Below are positions 43,289 through 51,712 of a stretch of DNA of 64,000 bases, one piece after another; within the stretch, counting starts at the first letter, position 1, and each line of letters opens with the position of its first letter. The DNA is from Rhodobiaceae bacterium. GTDB taxonomy: Bacteria > Pseudomonadota > Alphaproteobacteria > Rhizobiales > Tepidamorphaceae. A program made the position numbers and the translations under genes. The stretch covers positions 1-64,000 of the forward strand of contig JACKJP010000004.1 of NCBI GenBank assembly GCA_020637895.1, in the 5' to 3' direction. Below the pieces are notes generated by a model. The model saw nothing but the letters and a program-made list of their open reading frames with translations. It ran no database searches and had not been told where the DNA came from.

Positions 43289-44848
43289 CTATTTTCGCTC
43301 CCACGTATCCGCGGTGATACCTTCGGCGCGCAGCTTGTGTTTTTCGATACGCTGCGTCGCCTGGGTGCGCGGGAAGTCCTGAACCGCTCTGATATAGCGC
43401 GGCAGGGCATACCGCGGAACGCGCGTTTCGAGATCCTTCACCAGCTGCGCAGGATCGAAGGCGGCCCCCTCGCTTATGATGATGACGACCATCACATCCT
43501 CATCGCCAAGTTCAGACGGAACGCCAAGCGCGGCGGCCTCACGAACCTGGGGATGCCGCAGCAATTCGGCTTCAAGCTCGACTGACGAGATGTTCTCGCC
43601 GCGCCGGCGGATCATGTCCTTCGAGCGGTCGACGTAATAGAGCAGCCCGTCCTTGTCCCGCCGCATCATGTCGCCGGTATGGAACCAGCCATTGCGCCAG
43701 GATTTTGCCGTTGCTTCCGGCGCCTGCTGGTAGCCGATGGTGAAACACCAGGGCTCAGAACTGCGCACGGTCAGTTCGCCGACTTCGCCATCTGGCACCT
43801 CATAGTCGTTCGCATCGACCAGGCGCGTCTCGACGCCCTCGATTGCCCTGCCGCAACATCCGACATGGGCCGCGTCCGTGAACTCGGGCGGAACGCCGAT
43901 CGGACTGCAGATTTCCGTCATGCCATAGACGGAATAGGCATTGAGATTGAAGCGCTCCTTCAGCCTGTCGACTTCGGGAAGGATCGGACATTGCAGCACC
44001 CACTCGAGCGGATTGTCGGCGTCGTCGGCCTGTTCGGGCTGCGCCATCAAAAAGCGCGTCGGCGCCGAATAGAGGATCGTCCACGTGCAGCCGAACTTGC
44101 GCACGTCCGGCCAGAACTCCGATGTGGAAAATACCTCGCGCACAACGGTATGCCCGTTGAACAGAGCGCCACGGAACAATGCGCAGCGCCCGGAGAGATG
44201 ATAGGGCGCGTAAGGAAGGTAGAAGACCTGCCGCCCTTCGCCGAAATAATCCACCGCCATGGAAAGTGACAATTGCTGCCAGGGCAGCTGCACTGCTTTC
44301 GACGCACCGGTCGTTCCCGACGTATAGAGGACGCATGCGATGTCCCAGCGGTTCGGGAAATGATCCTTCTTCGGCTGGACGAAAGGCAGCGCGTTCGGAT
44401 TTTCCGCCACAACCTGAACGCCCGATGCATTCAGTTGTTCGCCCGCGCCGTCATACACCAGTATCGTCTCGACGCGCGTCCGCTCCAGCGCGTCCAGCAC
44501 CTGCTGCAGATGTTTGGCTGCAACGATCACAACTTTTGCCGTCGACGTTTCAAGCGCGTGGCGCAGCCACTCGCCCCGGAAGTTGGCATTGATGGAGACC
44601 TCAACCCCGCCGGTCGCCGCGATGCCGAGCCACGCGAAATTGCTCTCCAGCGACTGCGGGATGATTGTCACCACGCGGTCTTCGCTCTTGACGCCATAGC
44701 CGCGCAGCCAGTCCGCCCATTTGTGCGACGCTTCATAGAGTTCGCGCCAGGTAACGCTGCCGCCCTCCGCGGCGGTCAGCGCGGTGACATCCGGCGTCTC
44801 GTTCATGCGCTTGTGAACGAGCTCGGGCAGTGTCGGATAGCGTTCCAT
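43289..44848 (-). CDS. AMP-dependent acyl-CoA synthetase/ligase
   Basis: A 519-residue ANL-family enzyme: P-loop YTSGTTGASKAV (about residue 178), VYGMTEICSP, the hinge YYVDRSKDMIRRRGENISS and the C-terminal Lys in RTQATQRIEKHKLRAEG. It activates a carboxylic acid as CoA thioester; the substrate is not readable. The pattern near crotonobetaine/carnitine-CoA ligases is close but not decisive. Last of four leftward genes, 23 nt after the SDR. Confidence 0.88.
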   Translation of the reverse strand: MERYPTLPELVHKRMNETPDVTALTAAEGGSVTWRELYEASHKWADWLRGYGVKSEDRVVTIIPQSLESNFAWLGIAATGGVEVSINANFRGEWLRHALETSTAKVVIVAAKHLQQVLDALERTRVETILVYDGAGEQLNASGVQVVAENPNALPFVQPKKDHFPNRWDIACVLYTSGTTGASKAVQLPWQQLSLSMAVDYFGEGRQVFYLPYAPYHLSGRCALFRGALFNGHTVVREVFSTSEFWPDVRKFGCTWTILYSAPTRFLMAQPEQADDADNPLEWVLQCPILPEVDRLKERFNLNAYSVYGMTEICSPIGVPPEFTDAAHVGCCGRAIEGVETRLVDANDYEVPDGEVGELTVRSSEPWCFTIGYQQAPEATAKSWRNGWFHTGDMMRRDKDGLLYYVDRSKDMIRRRGENISSVELEAELLRHPQVREAAALGVPSELGDEDVMVVIIISEGAAFDPAQLVKDLETRVPRYALPRYIRAVQDFPRTQATQRIEKHKLRAEGITADTWERK

Positions 44849-44871
44849 GAGGCTCAGGCTCTTGTTGTTGT

Positions 44872-45732
44872 CTAGTCGATGAGTACCGAGGGCTCATCGC
44901 GATGGAAGCCATTGTAGCGCTCCCCATTGCGGACCGGCGCGAGGTCGCGCCACGGCCGCGCGTTCGGCAGGCCGCCATCGGCGCGGATGCAGGTACCGGT
45001 GATGAAGCTGGCACCCGGCGTCAAAAGGAAGACGACCGGTGCGGAGATTTCCGCAACGCTCGCAAAACGCTTCATCGGCACCTTTTCCCGCCAGCCTCGC
45101 ATCCTTTCGCGCAAATGGTCCGGATAGGTATCAATGACCGCGCTGCCGACCCAGCCCGGTGCAACGGCGTTGACCCTTACACCGGACTCCGCCCATTCGC
45201 AGGCAGCCGATTCCGTAAATGAAAGCATGCCCGCACGCGCTGCGCCTGAATGCGCCCAGCCCGGCCAGCCGCCCCAGATGTCGGCGATGATGTTGACGAT
45301 GGAGCCGCCATTGGCCTCCATCCATTGCAGATAGGTCTGTTTGGCGAAGATGAAACCGCCGGTCAGGTTGTTGTCGACGACAGCGCGCCAACCCTTCACC
45401 TTCATGTCGCGGATGTCGGCGGGGAATTGCCCCCCCGCATTGTTGACCAGCCCGTCGATGCGGCCATGCTGCGTGATGATGTTTGCAACAGCCTCCGCAA
45501 CCGAGTCCTCTTCGCGAATATCGCAGGAATGGATCGATGCCGTCCCGCCATCTTCGGCGATCTCCGCGGCAACGGTTTCAAGCTTTTCGACATTGCGGCC
45601 GACAAGCGCGACTTCGGCGCCCAGCGAAGACAGTTCGTGCGCGATGCAACGGCCGATGCCGCTGCCACCGCCGGTCACGACATGCGTTTCACCCTTGAAC
45701 AGGTCCGGCGCGAAGACTGAATTATACGGCAT
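44872..45732 (-). CDS. Short-chain dehydrogenase/reductase (possible 2,4-dienoyl-CoA reductase type)
   Basis: A 286-residue SDR: TGGGSGIG, NNAGGQFPADI, and SWGGWPGWAHSGAARAGM in the region of the catalytic motif. The usual YxxxK is replaced by a HSGAARAG stretch, the pattern of peroxisomal-type trans-enoyl/2,4-dienoyl-CoA reductases, which lack the classical Tyr. GAGGAA lies 4 nt before the ATG at 45732. Flanked by two acyl-CoA synthetase genes, so an enoyl-CoA substrate is likely. Confidence 0.8.
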   Translation of the reverse strand: MPYNSVFAPDLFKGETHVVTGGGSGIGRCIAHELSSLGAEVALVGRNVEKLETVAAEIAEDGGTASIHSCDIREEDSVAEAVANIITQHGRIDGLVNNAGGQFPADIRDMKVKGWRAVVDNNLTGGFIFAKQTYLQWMEANGGSIVNIIADIWGGWPGWAHSGAARAGMLSFTESAACEWAESGVRVNAVAPGWVGSAVIDTYPDHLRERMRGWREKVPMKRFASVAEISAPVVFLLTPGASFITGTCIRADGGLPNARPWRDLAPVRNGERYNGFHRDEPSVLID

Positions 45733-45760
45733 GGTTTCCTCGTGAATTGATGGAGTGGAG

Positions 45761-47320
45761 CTAGCCGGCCTGTTCGGCGCGGAACTTGTCGCGCAACAGG
45801 TTCTTCTGCACCTTGCCGCTCGGCGTGCGCGGCAGCGTGTCGGTGAAGATGATAGACTTGGGAACCTTGTAGCCGCCCAGATAGTCGCGGCAGAAGCTGA
45901 TGATGTCGCTTTCGCTCGCCTGCTTTCCATCCTTCAGCACGATGACGCCGGTCACCATCTCACCCCATTTTTCATGCGGCATGCCGATGGCGGCGGCTTC
46001 CGAAACATCCGGATGCTGCAACAGCGCCCGCTCGACCTCGGCCGAATAGACGTTCTCGCCGCCCGAGATGATCATGTCCTTGATCCGGTCGACGATGTAG
46101 ATGAAACCGGCCGCGTCGCGATAGGCGGCATCGCCCGTCTTGTACCAGCCGTTGATCTGCGCCGCCTTCGTCGCTTCCGGATTGCGCCAGTATCCCTTGA
46201 AGAGGGACGGCGTGCGGATCATGACTTCGCCGACCGTACCCGCTGGCACCTCTTTTCCGTTCTCGTCCACGATTTCAATATCGACGAGCGGCACCGTCGT
46301 GCCGCAGGATTTCAGGCTCTCCTCGCGGTCCAGATCGTGCTGGTCGGCGCGCAGCAGGGTCATCGCGCCGACGGTTTCGGTCGCCCCGTACCATTGCACG
46401 AATTGCGATTTCATCTCCGCCATCGCCCGCTTGATGAGCGGGAGCGAGATAGGCGAGCCGGCATACATGACAAGCTTGAAGCAGGTGAAATCGACCGTTG
46501 CCGCATCCGGGTGATCGAGCAGCATCTGAAGCGCCGACGGCACGATCAGGATGATCGTCGGACGCGTTTCTGTGATCGCCTTGAGCACGGCTTTCGGCTC
46601 GAACGCCTCCAGCATCACGACCGTGCTGCCGACATAAAGGCTTTGCAGCATCAGGCCCGTACCGGCCGTATGGAAGTTCGGCATGCTCATCAGATAGATG
46701 TCGTCGGCGTCCCAGGGCAGACCGTCGTCGAGATGTTCCGTCAGCCGGATGAAGTTGAAATTCGCGTGCGTCAGCTCCACGCCTTTCGGCAGGCCAGTCG
46801 TGCCGGACGTGAAGAGCAGGAGCGCGGTCATATCCTCGGGAACGGCGATCTTCGGGTCCGTTTCGTCGCACCCTTCCATGAAGCGGTCCCAGTCGGGTGA
46901 AACGACATCCACCGGTGCGAGTATGATCTCCACGTCCATGCCGGCATGGCGACAGGCTTCCCGTGCAAGGTCGATCATGGACTGATCGGCGATCAGAAAC
47001 CTGCAATCCGCATAGCCGATGATCTCGCCGATCTCGCGCGCGGACAGACGCCAGTTCAAGGCCAGCAGTGTCCGGCCGGCCTTTGCGGCACCGAAGAGAA
47101 GCGTGGTGAAGAACGGCGAATTCTTGCCGATGAACCCGGCCGGCATCCCTTCCGGTAGATCGGCGCGCAGAAGCGCGTTTGCGATGCGGTTGGATTCAAG
47201 GTCCAGGGTTTTGAAACTTGTCGCCTTGCCTTCACACAGGATTGCCGGTTTGTCCGGCGTCTGCTTGGCGTGGAAACGGACGATATCGCCGAGTGTCCTG
47301 ATGACCGGATAATTCCACAT
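45761..47320 (-). CDS. Long/medium-chain acyl-CoA synthetase (ANL family)
   Basis: A 519-residue ligase: LLFTSGTTGLPKGVELTH (about 170), WYGATETVGAMTLL, WYKTGDAAYRDAAGFIYIVDRIKDMIISGGENVYS and the catalytic C-terminal Lys in TPSGKVQKNLLR. It activates a fatty or related acid with ATP and CoA. I begin at ATG 47320 (MWNYPVIRTLGD), where homology starts. It lies 7 nt after the MDR gene. Confidence 0.9.
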   Translation of the reverse strand: MWNYPVIRTLGDIVRFHAKQTPDKPAILCEGKATSFKTLDLESNRIANALLRADLPEGMPAGFIGKNSPFFTTLLFGAAKAGRTLLALNWRLSAREIGEIIGYADCRFLIADQSMIDLAREACRHAGMDVEIILAPVDVVSPDWDRFMEGCDETDPKIAVPEDMTALLLFTSGTTGLPKGVELTHANFNFIRLTEHLDDGLPWDADDIYLMSMPNFHTAGTGLMLQSLYVGSTVVMLEAFEPKAVLKAITETRPTIILIVPSALQMLLDHPDAATVDFTCFKLVMYAGSPISLPLIKRAMAEMKSQFVQWYGATETVGAMTLLRADQHDLDREESLKSCGTTVPLVDIEIVDENGKEVPAGTVGEVMIRTPSLFKGYWRNPEATKAAQINGWYKTGDAAYRDAAGFIYIVDRIKDMIISGGENVYSAEVERALLQHPDVSEAAAIGMPHEKWGEMVTGVIVLKDGKQASESDIISFCRDYLGGYKVPKSIIFTDTLPRTPSGKVQKNLLRDKFRAEQAG

Positions 47321-47327
47321 GATCGTT

Positions 47328-48341
47328 CTAACCTTCTGATGCCGGCCCCACGCGCACGACGACCTTGCCGAGTGCATTGCGTGCGCCAAGCCAGGCGATT
47401 GCGTCGGCCGCCTCTTCGAAATCGAAAATTTTCTGGATGTGCGGCCTCAGCTTGCCGGCCTCATACATCTGCGCCAGTTCGCGCATGTTCTGAAGGCTGG
47501 CCTCCGGCTCGCGCCAGACCCACGGCCCCCAGAAGACCCCGTTGACGCTGCATTCCTTCAGAAGGACCAGGTTAAGCGGCAGGCTGGGAATACCCGCCGG
47601 AAATCCCACGATCAGGCTTCGGCCGTTAGGCCGGAGCGCCCTGATGCTGGCTTCGGTGTATTCACCGCCGACCGGATCGTAGACAAGATCGCAGCCACCG
47701 CCGCAGCCCTGCTTGAACATGTCGGCCAGCGCCTTTGCGCCCTGCTTGTCGAAGGGCCCGCGCGGATACCGGATAACGGCGTCCGCGCCATGTTCGCGGA
47801 CCAGCGCTTCCTTTTCCGCCGACGACACCGCCGCGACGACATGCGCGCCCATCGCCTTGCCGATCTCCACGGCGGCAAGGCCAACGCCGCCGGCCGCGCC
47901 CAGAACGAGCAGCGTCTCGCCAGGCTGCATCTTGCCGATCTGTTTCAGTCCGAAATAGGACGTGCCGTAGACCAGCGGATAGCCGCCGGCCATTTCAAAG
48001 CTCATGCCGTCCGGTATCGGGCTGCAGTAGTTGGCTTCGGTGACCAGCTTTTCCGCCATGCCACCATAGGGAAGCCCACCGAGCGTCACCCGGTCGCCAA
48101 CCTTTGGCTCGCTAACCCCCTCCCCGACCGCGTCGACGATACCGGATACCTCGCCACCCGGCGAATAGGGTCGCGGCGGTTTGGTATGATGGAGGTCCTG
48201 AATAAGGAGGAAATCGAAATAGTTCACGCCGCAGGCGCGCACCGCGATCCGCACCTGGCCGGGGCCCGGAACCGGATCTTCCAGTTCGATGATTCTCAGC
48301 GTCTCGGGTCCACCGCTGACAACGCTCGCAACCGCACGCAT
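47328..48341 (-). CDS. NADPH:quinone oxidoreductase-like MDR protein
   Basis: A 337-residue medium-chain reductase of the zinc-free quinone oxidoreductase class. It shows ACGVNYFDFLLIQ, PYSPGGEVSGIVDAVGEGV and the dinucleotide fold LLVLGAAGGVGLAAVEIGKAMGA. It probably reduces an enoyl or quinone compound. First of the four-gene acyl-CoA operon. The upstream gap (48342-48479) holds a CGTACGAATG motif and a hairpin. Confidence 0.88.
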   Translation of the reverse strand: MRAVASVVSGGPETLRIIELEDPVPGPGQVRIAVRACGVNYFDFLLIQDLHHTKPPRPYSPGGEVSGIVDAVGEGVSEPKVGDRVTLGGLPYGGMAEKLVTEANYCSPIPDGMSFEMAGGYPLVYGTSYFGLKQIGKMQPGETLLVLGAAGGVGLAAVEIGKAMGAHVVAAVSSAEKEALVREHGADAVIRYPRGPFDKQGAKALADMFKQGCGGGCDLVYDPVGGEYTEASIRALRPNGRSLIVGFPAGIPSLPLNLVLLKECSVNGVFWGPWVWREPEASLQNMRELAQMYEAGKLRPHIQKIFDFEEAADAIAWLGARNALGKVVVRVGPASEG

Positions 48342-48393
48342 CGCACCCTCCCGTCGCTGCGCAGCTTCATATGTGCGCTTATTGTTTACCTAG

Positions 48394-48403
48394 CGTACGA
48401 ATG
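48394..48403. promoter_or_regulatory. CGTACGAATG motif before the acyl-CoA operon
   Basis: The same 10-mer as at 42152-42161, near the MaoC-like gene, here 53 nt before the MDR start. The full palindrome is less perfect (TAG-CGTACG-AAT). A shared regulator for both units is possible. Confidence 0.35.
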
Positions 48404-48440
48404 GCCGGCAGGTCAACGGTCGTGTGGATGGAATAGCGGT

Positions 48441-48481
48441 CGGCGGATCCGGAACAGGATCCGCCGCAGACGCGTTTTTTT
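48441..48481. terminator. Hairpin with T-run between the MDR and CBS genes
   Basis: Perfect 10-bp arms CGGCGGATCC/GGATCCGCCG (48441-48450, 48457-48466) with a 6-nt loop. The T7 run (48475-48481) follows on the plus strand, where no gene ends; for the minus-strand CBS gene, whose stop overlaps the run, the hairpin lies 13 nt downstream without a U-run. Probably the end of the CBS transcript, of unusual polarity. Confidence 0.45.
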
Positions 48482-48923
48482 ACTGATGAACCGCCGCACT
48501 CTGCGAATGCGAGCCGCCCGGGCGGGAAATGCCCGCCAGCGCTTCCCCAGCGGAGTCATCGTCTTTCAGAGCAAGGTCGCCGAGCGACAGGATACCGACC
48601 AGACGATTGTCGCGATTGAGAACGGGAATGCGCCGAATCTGGTGGCTACCGAGATTCGCGCTGACCTCGTCGATCGTCTCGTCTTCGTAGCAATAAGTGA
48701 CATCCTTCGTCATGACGTCGCCAACCTTGCAATCGGGCCCCTTGCCCCGGGCAATGGCGCGGATCGCGATATCGCGATCGGTCAGCATGCCCACAAGTTT
48801 GTCGATATCTCCGACCGGCACCACACCGGCATCGATTTTCGCCATGATCTCGGCCGCATCCTGAACCGTGTGGTTCGGGCTGACGATCTTCACGTCCTTC
48901 GTCATCGCATCGCAGACTTTCAT
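48480..48923 (-). CDS. CBS-domain protein
   Basis: A 147-residue protein with two CBS motifs (about 1-60 and 70-125): VCDAMTKDVKIVSPNHTVQDAAEIM, GMLTDRDIAIRAIARGKG and VGDVMTKDVTYCYEDETIDEVSANLGSHQIRRIPVLN. CBS pairs usually bind adenine nucleotides as energy sensors. A double ATG occurs (48926/48923); GGAG lies 4 or 7 nt before them, favouring the second. A single-gene unit. Confidence 0.85.
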   Translation of the reverse strand: MKVCDAMTKDVKIVSPNHTVQDAAEIMAKIDAGVVPVGDIDKLVGMLTDRDIAIRAIARGKGPDCKVGDVMTKDVTYCYEDETIDEVSANLGSHQIRRIPVLNRDNRLVGILSLGDLALKDDDSAGEALAGISRPGGSHSQSAAVHQ

Positions 48924-49057
48924 CATATTTCTCCGTTTCGCCTTGGCACATGCCGATCTGACCGGCTGGGCAGATGTTGATGAACGGCACTGGCGCCGGG
49001 AGTGTTCCGCAGCACTGGCAAATTCACGGCGAGAAAGACCATGCCGAGAAAGACAAA

Positions 49058-49080
49058 GAGCCGCTGCAAGGCAGCGGCTC
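49058..49080 (-). terminator. Intrinsic terminator after the TonB-dependent receptor gene
   Basis: Perfect 10-bp arms GAGCCGCTGC/GCAGCGGCTC with a 3-nt loop, 27 nt after the receptor stop, followed on the minus strand by TTTGTCTTTCTC. The U-run is interrupted but the stem is very stable. Confidence 0.7.
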
Positions 49081-49107
49081 ATGTCTCCTGCGGATGCGAG
49101 TTCGCGG

Positions 49108-51318
49108 CTATTTCACAGCAAATTGCCGCGCCACGGTCAGCTTGAAGGTCCGGCCCATCCCGTCCTCGTTGTCGAGATTGTTGCGGTACTGCTTGTCGAA
49201 GATGTTTTCTACCGACGCGAGGAACTCAAATCCGGCAAGCGCGCCCGCTTCCGGCTTCCAGCCGACAAAGACATCGTGCAGGACATAGCCGGGGGTCGGC
49301 CCGACCGCACCATCCTTGGATGTACTGACGAATGTGCCCTTCCAGCCATACTTCACACCGTGTTCTGGAAGGTATCCGCCGAGCGAAGCGACGACGGATG
49401 TCGCCGGGATCGTGTCCAGCGGCAGGCCGGAAACGCGATCGATACCCTGGATGTTTGAGAAGGCGAACCGACCGAATATCTTTTCGCTCTCATAGGCAGC
49501 CTCGACCTCGATACCTTTGATTGTCGCCCTGTCGATGTTTACGTAATAGGGCACCGGGCTTGCGTTGGTGTTGTCCGGATTGAGCGCGATCAGATCCTCG
49601 ATGTCGTTCCGGAAAGCGGTCGTCTTGACCTGAAGGCTGTCCCCGAGGGTGAACAGGTCGAAGGTCGACACGGTGAAACCGAGTTCATAATTGATCGCGG
49701 ATTCCGGCCGCAGCCCCGCACTCGTCGTGGCCCCACCGGGGAAACATCGCGTGTCGCCCGGTCGGCATCCACCCAGCGGAACGGGGAAGACCGTGTAAAG
49801 TTCATCGATCGTCGGCGCGCGTTCAGTGCCCGCGACCGATCCGAACACCGAAAAATTTTCGGTGAACTTGTAGGCGGCGGCGACCTTGGGCGATACCGCA
49901 GTGAATTCGTGCTGGTTCGCACCAACGATCGCGGGATCGGGATCGATGGTCGCGAAATCAGCGCGTACGCCTGTGATGACCGTCAATTTCTGGTTCCAGA
50001 CGAATTCATTCTGGGCAAACAGCCCGACTTCACTCTCCTGGCCCTGCGGATGGAACGGCACCTGCTTGCTGACCTGTGCGTAGGCGATCCGATCCTGCAA
50101 TACATAGGCCGCGCCGACCGTGAGATAGTTTTCGAAATTGGCACCGAAATGCTCGAAAGTGTTGTCGACCTTCGCCTGCCAGGTCTCATTGCCGTACTCG
50201 GCGTCCTCAAACAGCACGTCTCCGGCCAGAATAGGCTCCCCCGGCTGCCAGTTGTGCTGGAACACCTTCGTCTTCGACCATGACAGATTCACGTTGAGGT
50301 CGATCCACGGATTGTCGCTGTCGGGATTCTTGTAGGACATGACGACCGTCTGATCGGTTATCTCGCGGTCGATCGTGCCAAACGGATTGGGAACGCCGAG
50401 GAATGGCGAGAAAGGGCTCGTGGGAAACGGGGCTGTCGTCCCCGTCTGCTCGAAATGGGCGTTGTCCTGGGAGTTCTGCCAGCGCTCGTAGGAAAGGCGC
50501 AGTTCCTGCTCGTCATTGTCGCCGAAGCGGGTCGTCGATTTGACCAGGCCGGAGAACGTCTCGTAGTTCGAGCCGCCGATGACCACACCGCTACCGTTCC
50601 TGTAGTCGCCGAAATCGCGCATGTTTCCCTGAATCAGCAGTTCCGTGCTCTCGGTTGCCTGAATGGCCGCGAGTGCGGATGCCAGAAATCCACCCGGATT
50701 GCTGTCGAAGCTGCTCTTCAGGCGCACCACCATACGGTCTCCCGGCTGCAGGAAGTCGCCGGCGTCCTTGGTCACGAGATTGATGACGCCGCCATAGGCG
50801 CCCGATCCGTAAAGCGTCGATGAAGCCGGTCCGCGCAGAATTTCTATCTGCTTGTAGAGTTCCGGATCCGTGAAAAGCGAGCCCAGCCTGTACTGTTCAT
50901 GAAATTTCGTCGCGCCATCGATATTGACGATGATCTTGGATTCGTCAGCAGCGGCGAAATCTCCGATGCCACGTATGTTGTAGGATTGTCCCGCAGGCCG
51001 GTCGCTGCCGATACCCTGAACGCCGGGCACGAAGTCCATCGCTTCTCCGACGGTATCGGCCTGCTCCTCGTCCAGCGCCTCCTGATCGACGACCGTCACC
51101 GCCTGAGGCGTATCGATCGCGACTTTCTCCACGCCGGCACCGACGACAAGTTTCTGCAGAACTGTCGTACCACGCGTTGTGCCGGTGTCGTTGCCCGTCT
51201 GCTGGTCCTGTTGACCCTGCGGCGCCGGCGCCTGTTGCGCATGGGCCGCGCCCGCCAGAATTGACCCGATTGCCACGCCCGTAAAAAGCGCGGCGCCTAC
51301 CCTATACCCCAGCCCCAT
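49108..51318 (-). CDS. TonB-dependent haem/haemoglobin receptor
   Basis: A 736-residue outer-membrane receptor. Signal peptide (residues 1-28, cleaved near AHA-QQ), a TonB box TTVLQKLVVGAG, a plug domain (about 60-180: DTPQAVTVVDQEALDEEQADTVGEAM, EILRGPASSTLYGSGAYGGVINLVTK) and a 22-strand barrel to the end. Its family and the divergent hmu genes support haem as ligand. AGGAG lies 5 nt before the ATG. The promoter carries two TGA-N9-TCA iron boxes, so expression should rise under iron limitation. Confidence 0.9.
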   Translation of the reverse strand: MGLGYRVGAALFTGVAIGSILAGAAHAQQAPAPQGQQDQQTGNDTGTTRGTTVLQKLVVGAGVEKVAIDTPQAVTVVDQEALDEEQADTVGEAMDFVPGVQGIGSDRPAGQSYNIRGIGDFAAADESKIIVNIDGATKFHEQYRLGSLFTDPELYKQIEILRGPASSTLYGSGAYGGVINLVTKDAGDFLQPGDRMVVRLKSSFDSNPGGFLASALAAIQATESTELLIQGNMRDFGDYRNGSGVVIGGSNYETFSGLVKSTTRFGDNDEQELRLSYERWQNSQDNAHFEQTGTTAPFPTSPFSPFLGVPNPFGTIDREITDQTVVMSYKNPDSDNPWIDLNVNLSWSKTKVFQHNWQPGEPILAGDVLFEDAEYGNETWQAKVDNTFEHFGANFENYLTVGAAYVLQDRIAYAQVSKQVPFHPQGQESEVGLFAQNEFVWNQKLTVITGVRADFATIDPDPAIVGANQHEFTAVSPKVAAAYKFTENFSVFGSVAGTERAPTIDELYTVFPVPLGGCRPGDTRCFPGGATTSAGLRPESAINYELGFTVSTFDLFTLGDSLQVKTTAFRNDIEDLIALNPDNTNASPVPYYVNIDRATIKGIEVEAAYESEKIFGRFAFSNIQGIDRVSGLPLDTIPATSVVASLGGYLPEHGVKYGWKGTFVSTSKDGAVGPTPGYVLHDVFVGWKPEAGALAGFEFLASVENIFDKQYRNNLDNEDGMGRTFKLTVARQFAVK

Positions 51319-51385
51319 TTCAACTCCTGTTGTCGCTAGCAGTGCTGGCTCGCAGGAGGCTGGCTTGCACGATGGCCTTAAAACT

Positions 51386-51400
51386 TGATTTTATTAGTCA
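51386..51400. promoter_or_regulatory. IRO-type iron-responsive box 1 (TGA-N9-TCA)
   Basis: TGA-TTTTATTAG-TCA lies between the TonB receptor and hemP, near the expected receptor transcription start. TGA-N9-TCA is the core of the rhizobial RirA box. RirA itself is not in the window. Confidence 0.55.
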
Positions 51401-51412
51401 GGTATTGCGCTG

Positions 51413-51439
51413 CGTATAAAACTTGAGTACCGATGTCAA
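51413..51439 (-). promoter_or_regulatory. Candidate promoter of the TonB receptor gene
   Basis: Minus strand: consensus -35 TTGACA (51434-51439) and TATACG (51413-51418), 15 nt apart. The -35 lies inside IRO box 2, so a bound repressor would block it. Confidence 0.45.
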
Positions 51440-51441
51440 GT
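51421..51441. promoter_or_regulatory. IRO-type iron-responsive box 2 (ACTTGA-N9-TCAAGT)
   Basis: A perfect inverted repeat with 6-bp arms around 9 nt, containing TGA-N9-TCA at 51424-51438. It is stronger than box 1 and placed between the receptor and hemP-hmuSTUV, so it could control both directions. Confidence 0.65.
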
Positions 51442-51509
51442 ATAACAGTATGCATCGCCCAGCCAGCCCGCAGCCAGCCCGGCGAAAACGATATGGAGAC
51501 CCTGTCGCG

Positions 51510-51704
51510 ATGTGCGACTCGACGGTGGGCAATGGTGGCGGACGGGATGGACGCGAAGCTTCCGGATTCGATTCCGGGAGCGGTGTTCCGGTTTATCGCA
51601 GCTCGGAACTTTTCCGCAGCTTCAATGAAATCATCATTCGTCATGAAAGCGCGACCTACCGATTGAGGATCACACGCCAGGGCAAGCTGATCCTCAACAA
51701 GTAG
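51510..51704 (+). CDS. hemP: Haemin uptake protein HemP
   Basis: A small protein of about 64 residues. The C-terminal signature is RSSELFRSFNEIIIRHESATYRLRITRQGKLILNK-like (read in two parts: SSELFRSFNEIIIRH and YRLRITRQGKLILNK), typical of HemP. In rhizobia HemP promotes expression of haem uptake genes. I chose ATG 51510 from the usual length; GGAG lies about 11 nt upstream. It is 8 nt before hmuS. Confidence 0.8.
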   Translation: MCDSTVGNGGGRDGREASGFDSGSGVPVYRSSELFRSFNEIIIRHESATYRLRITRQGKLILNK

Positions 51705-51712
51705 GAGCTGAA

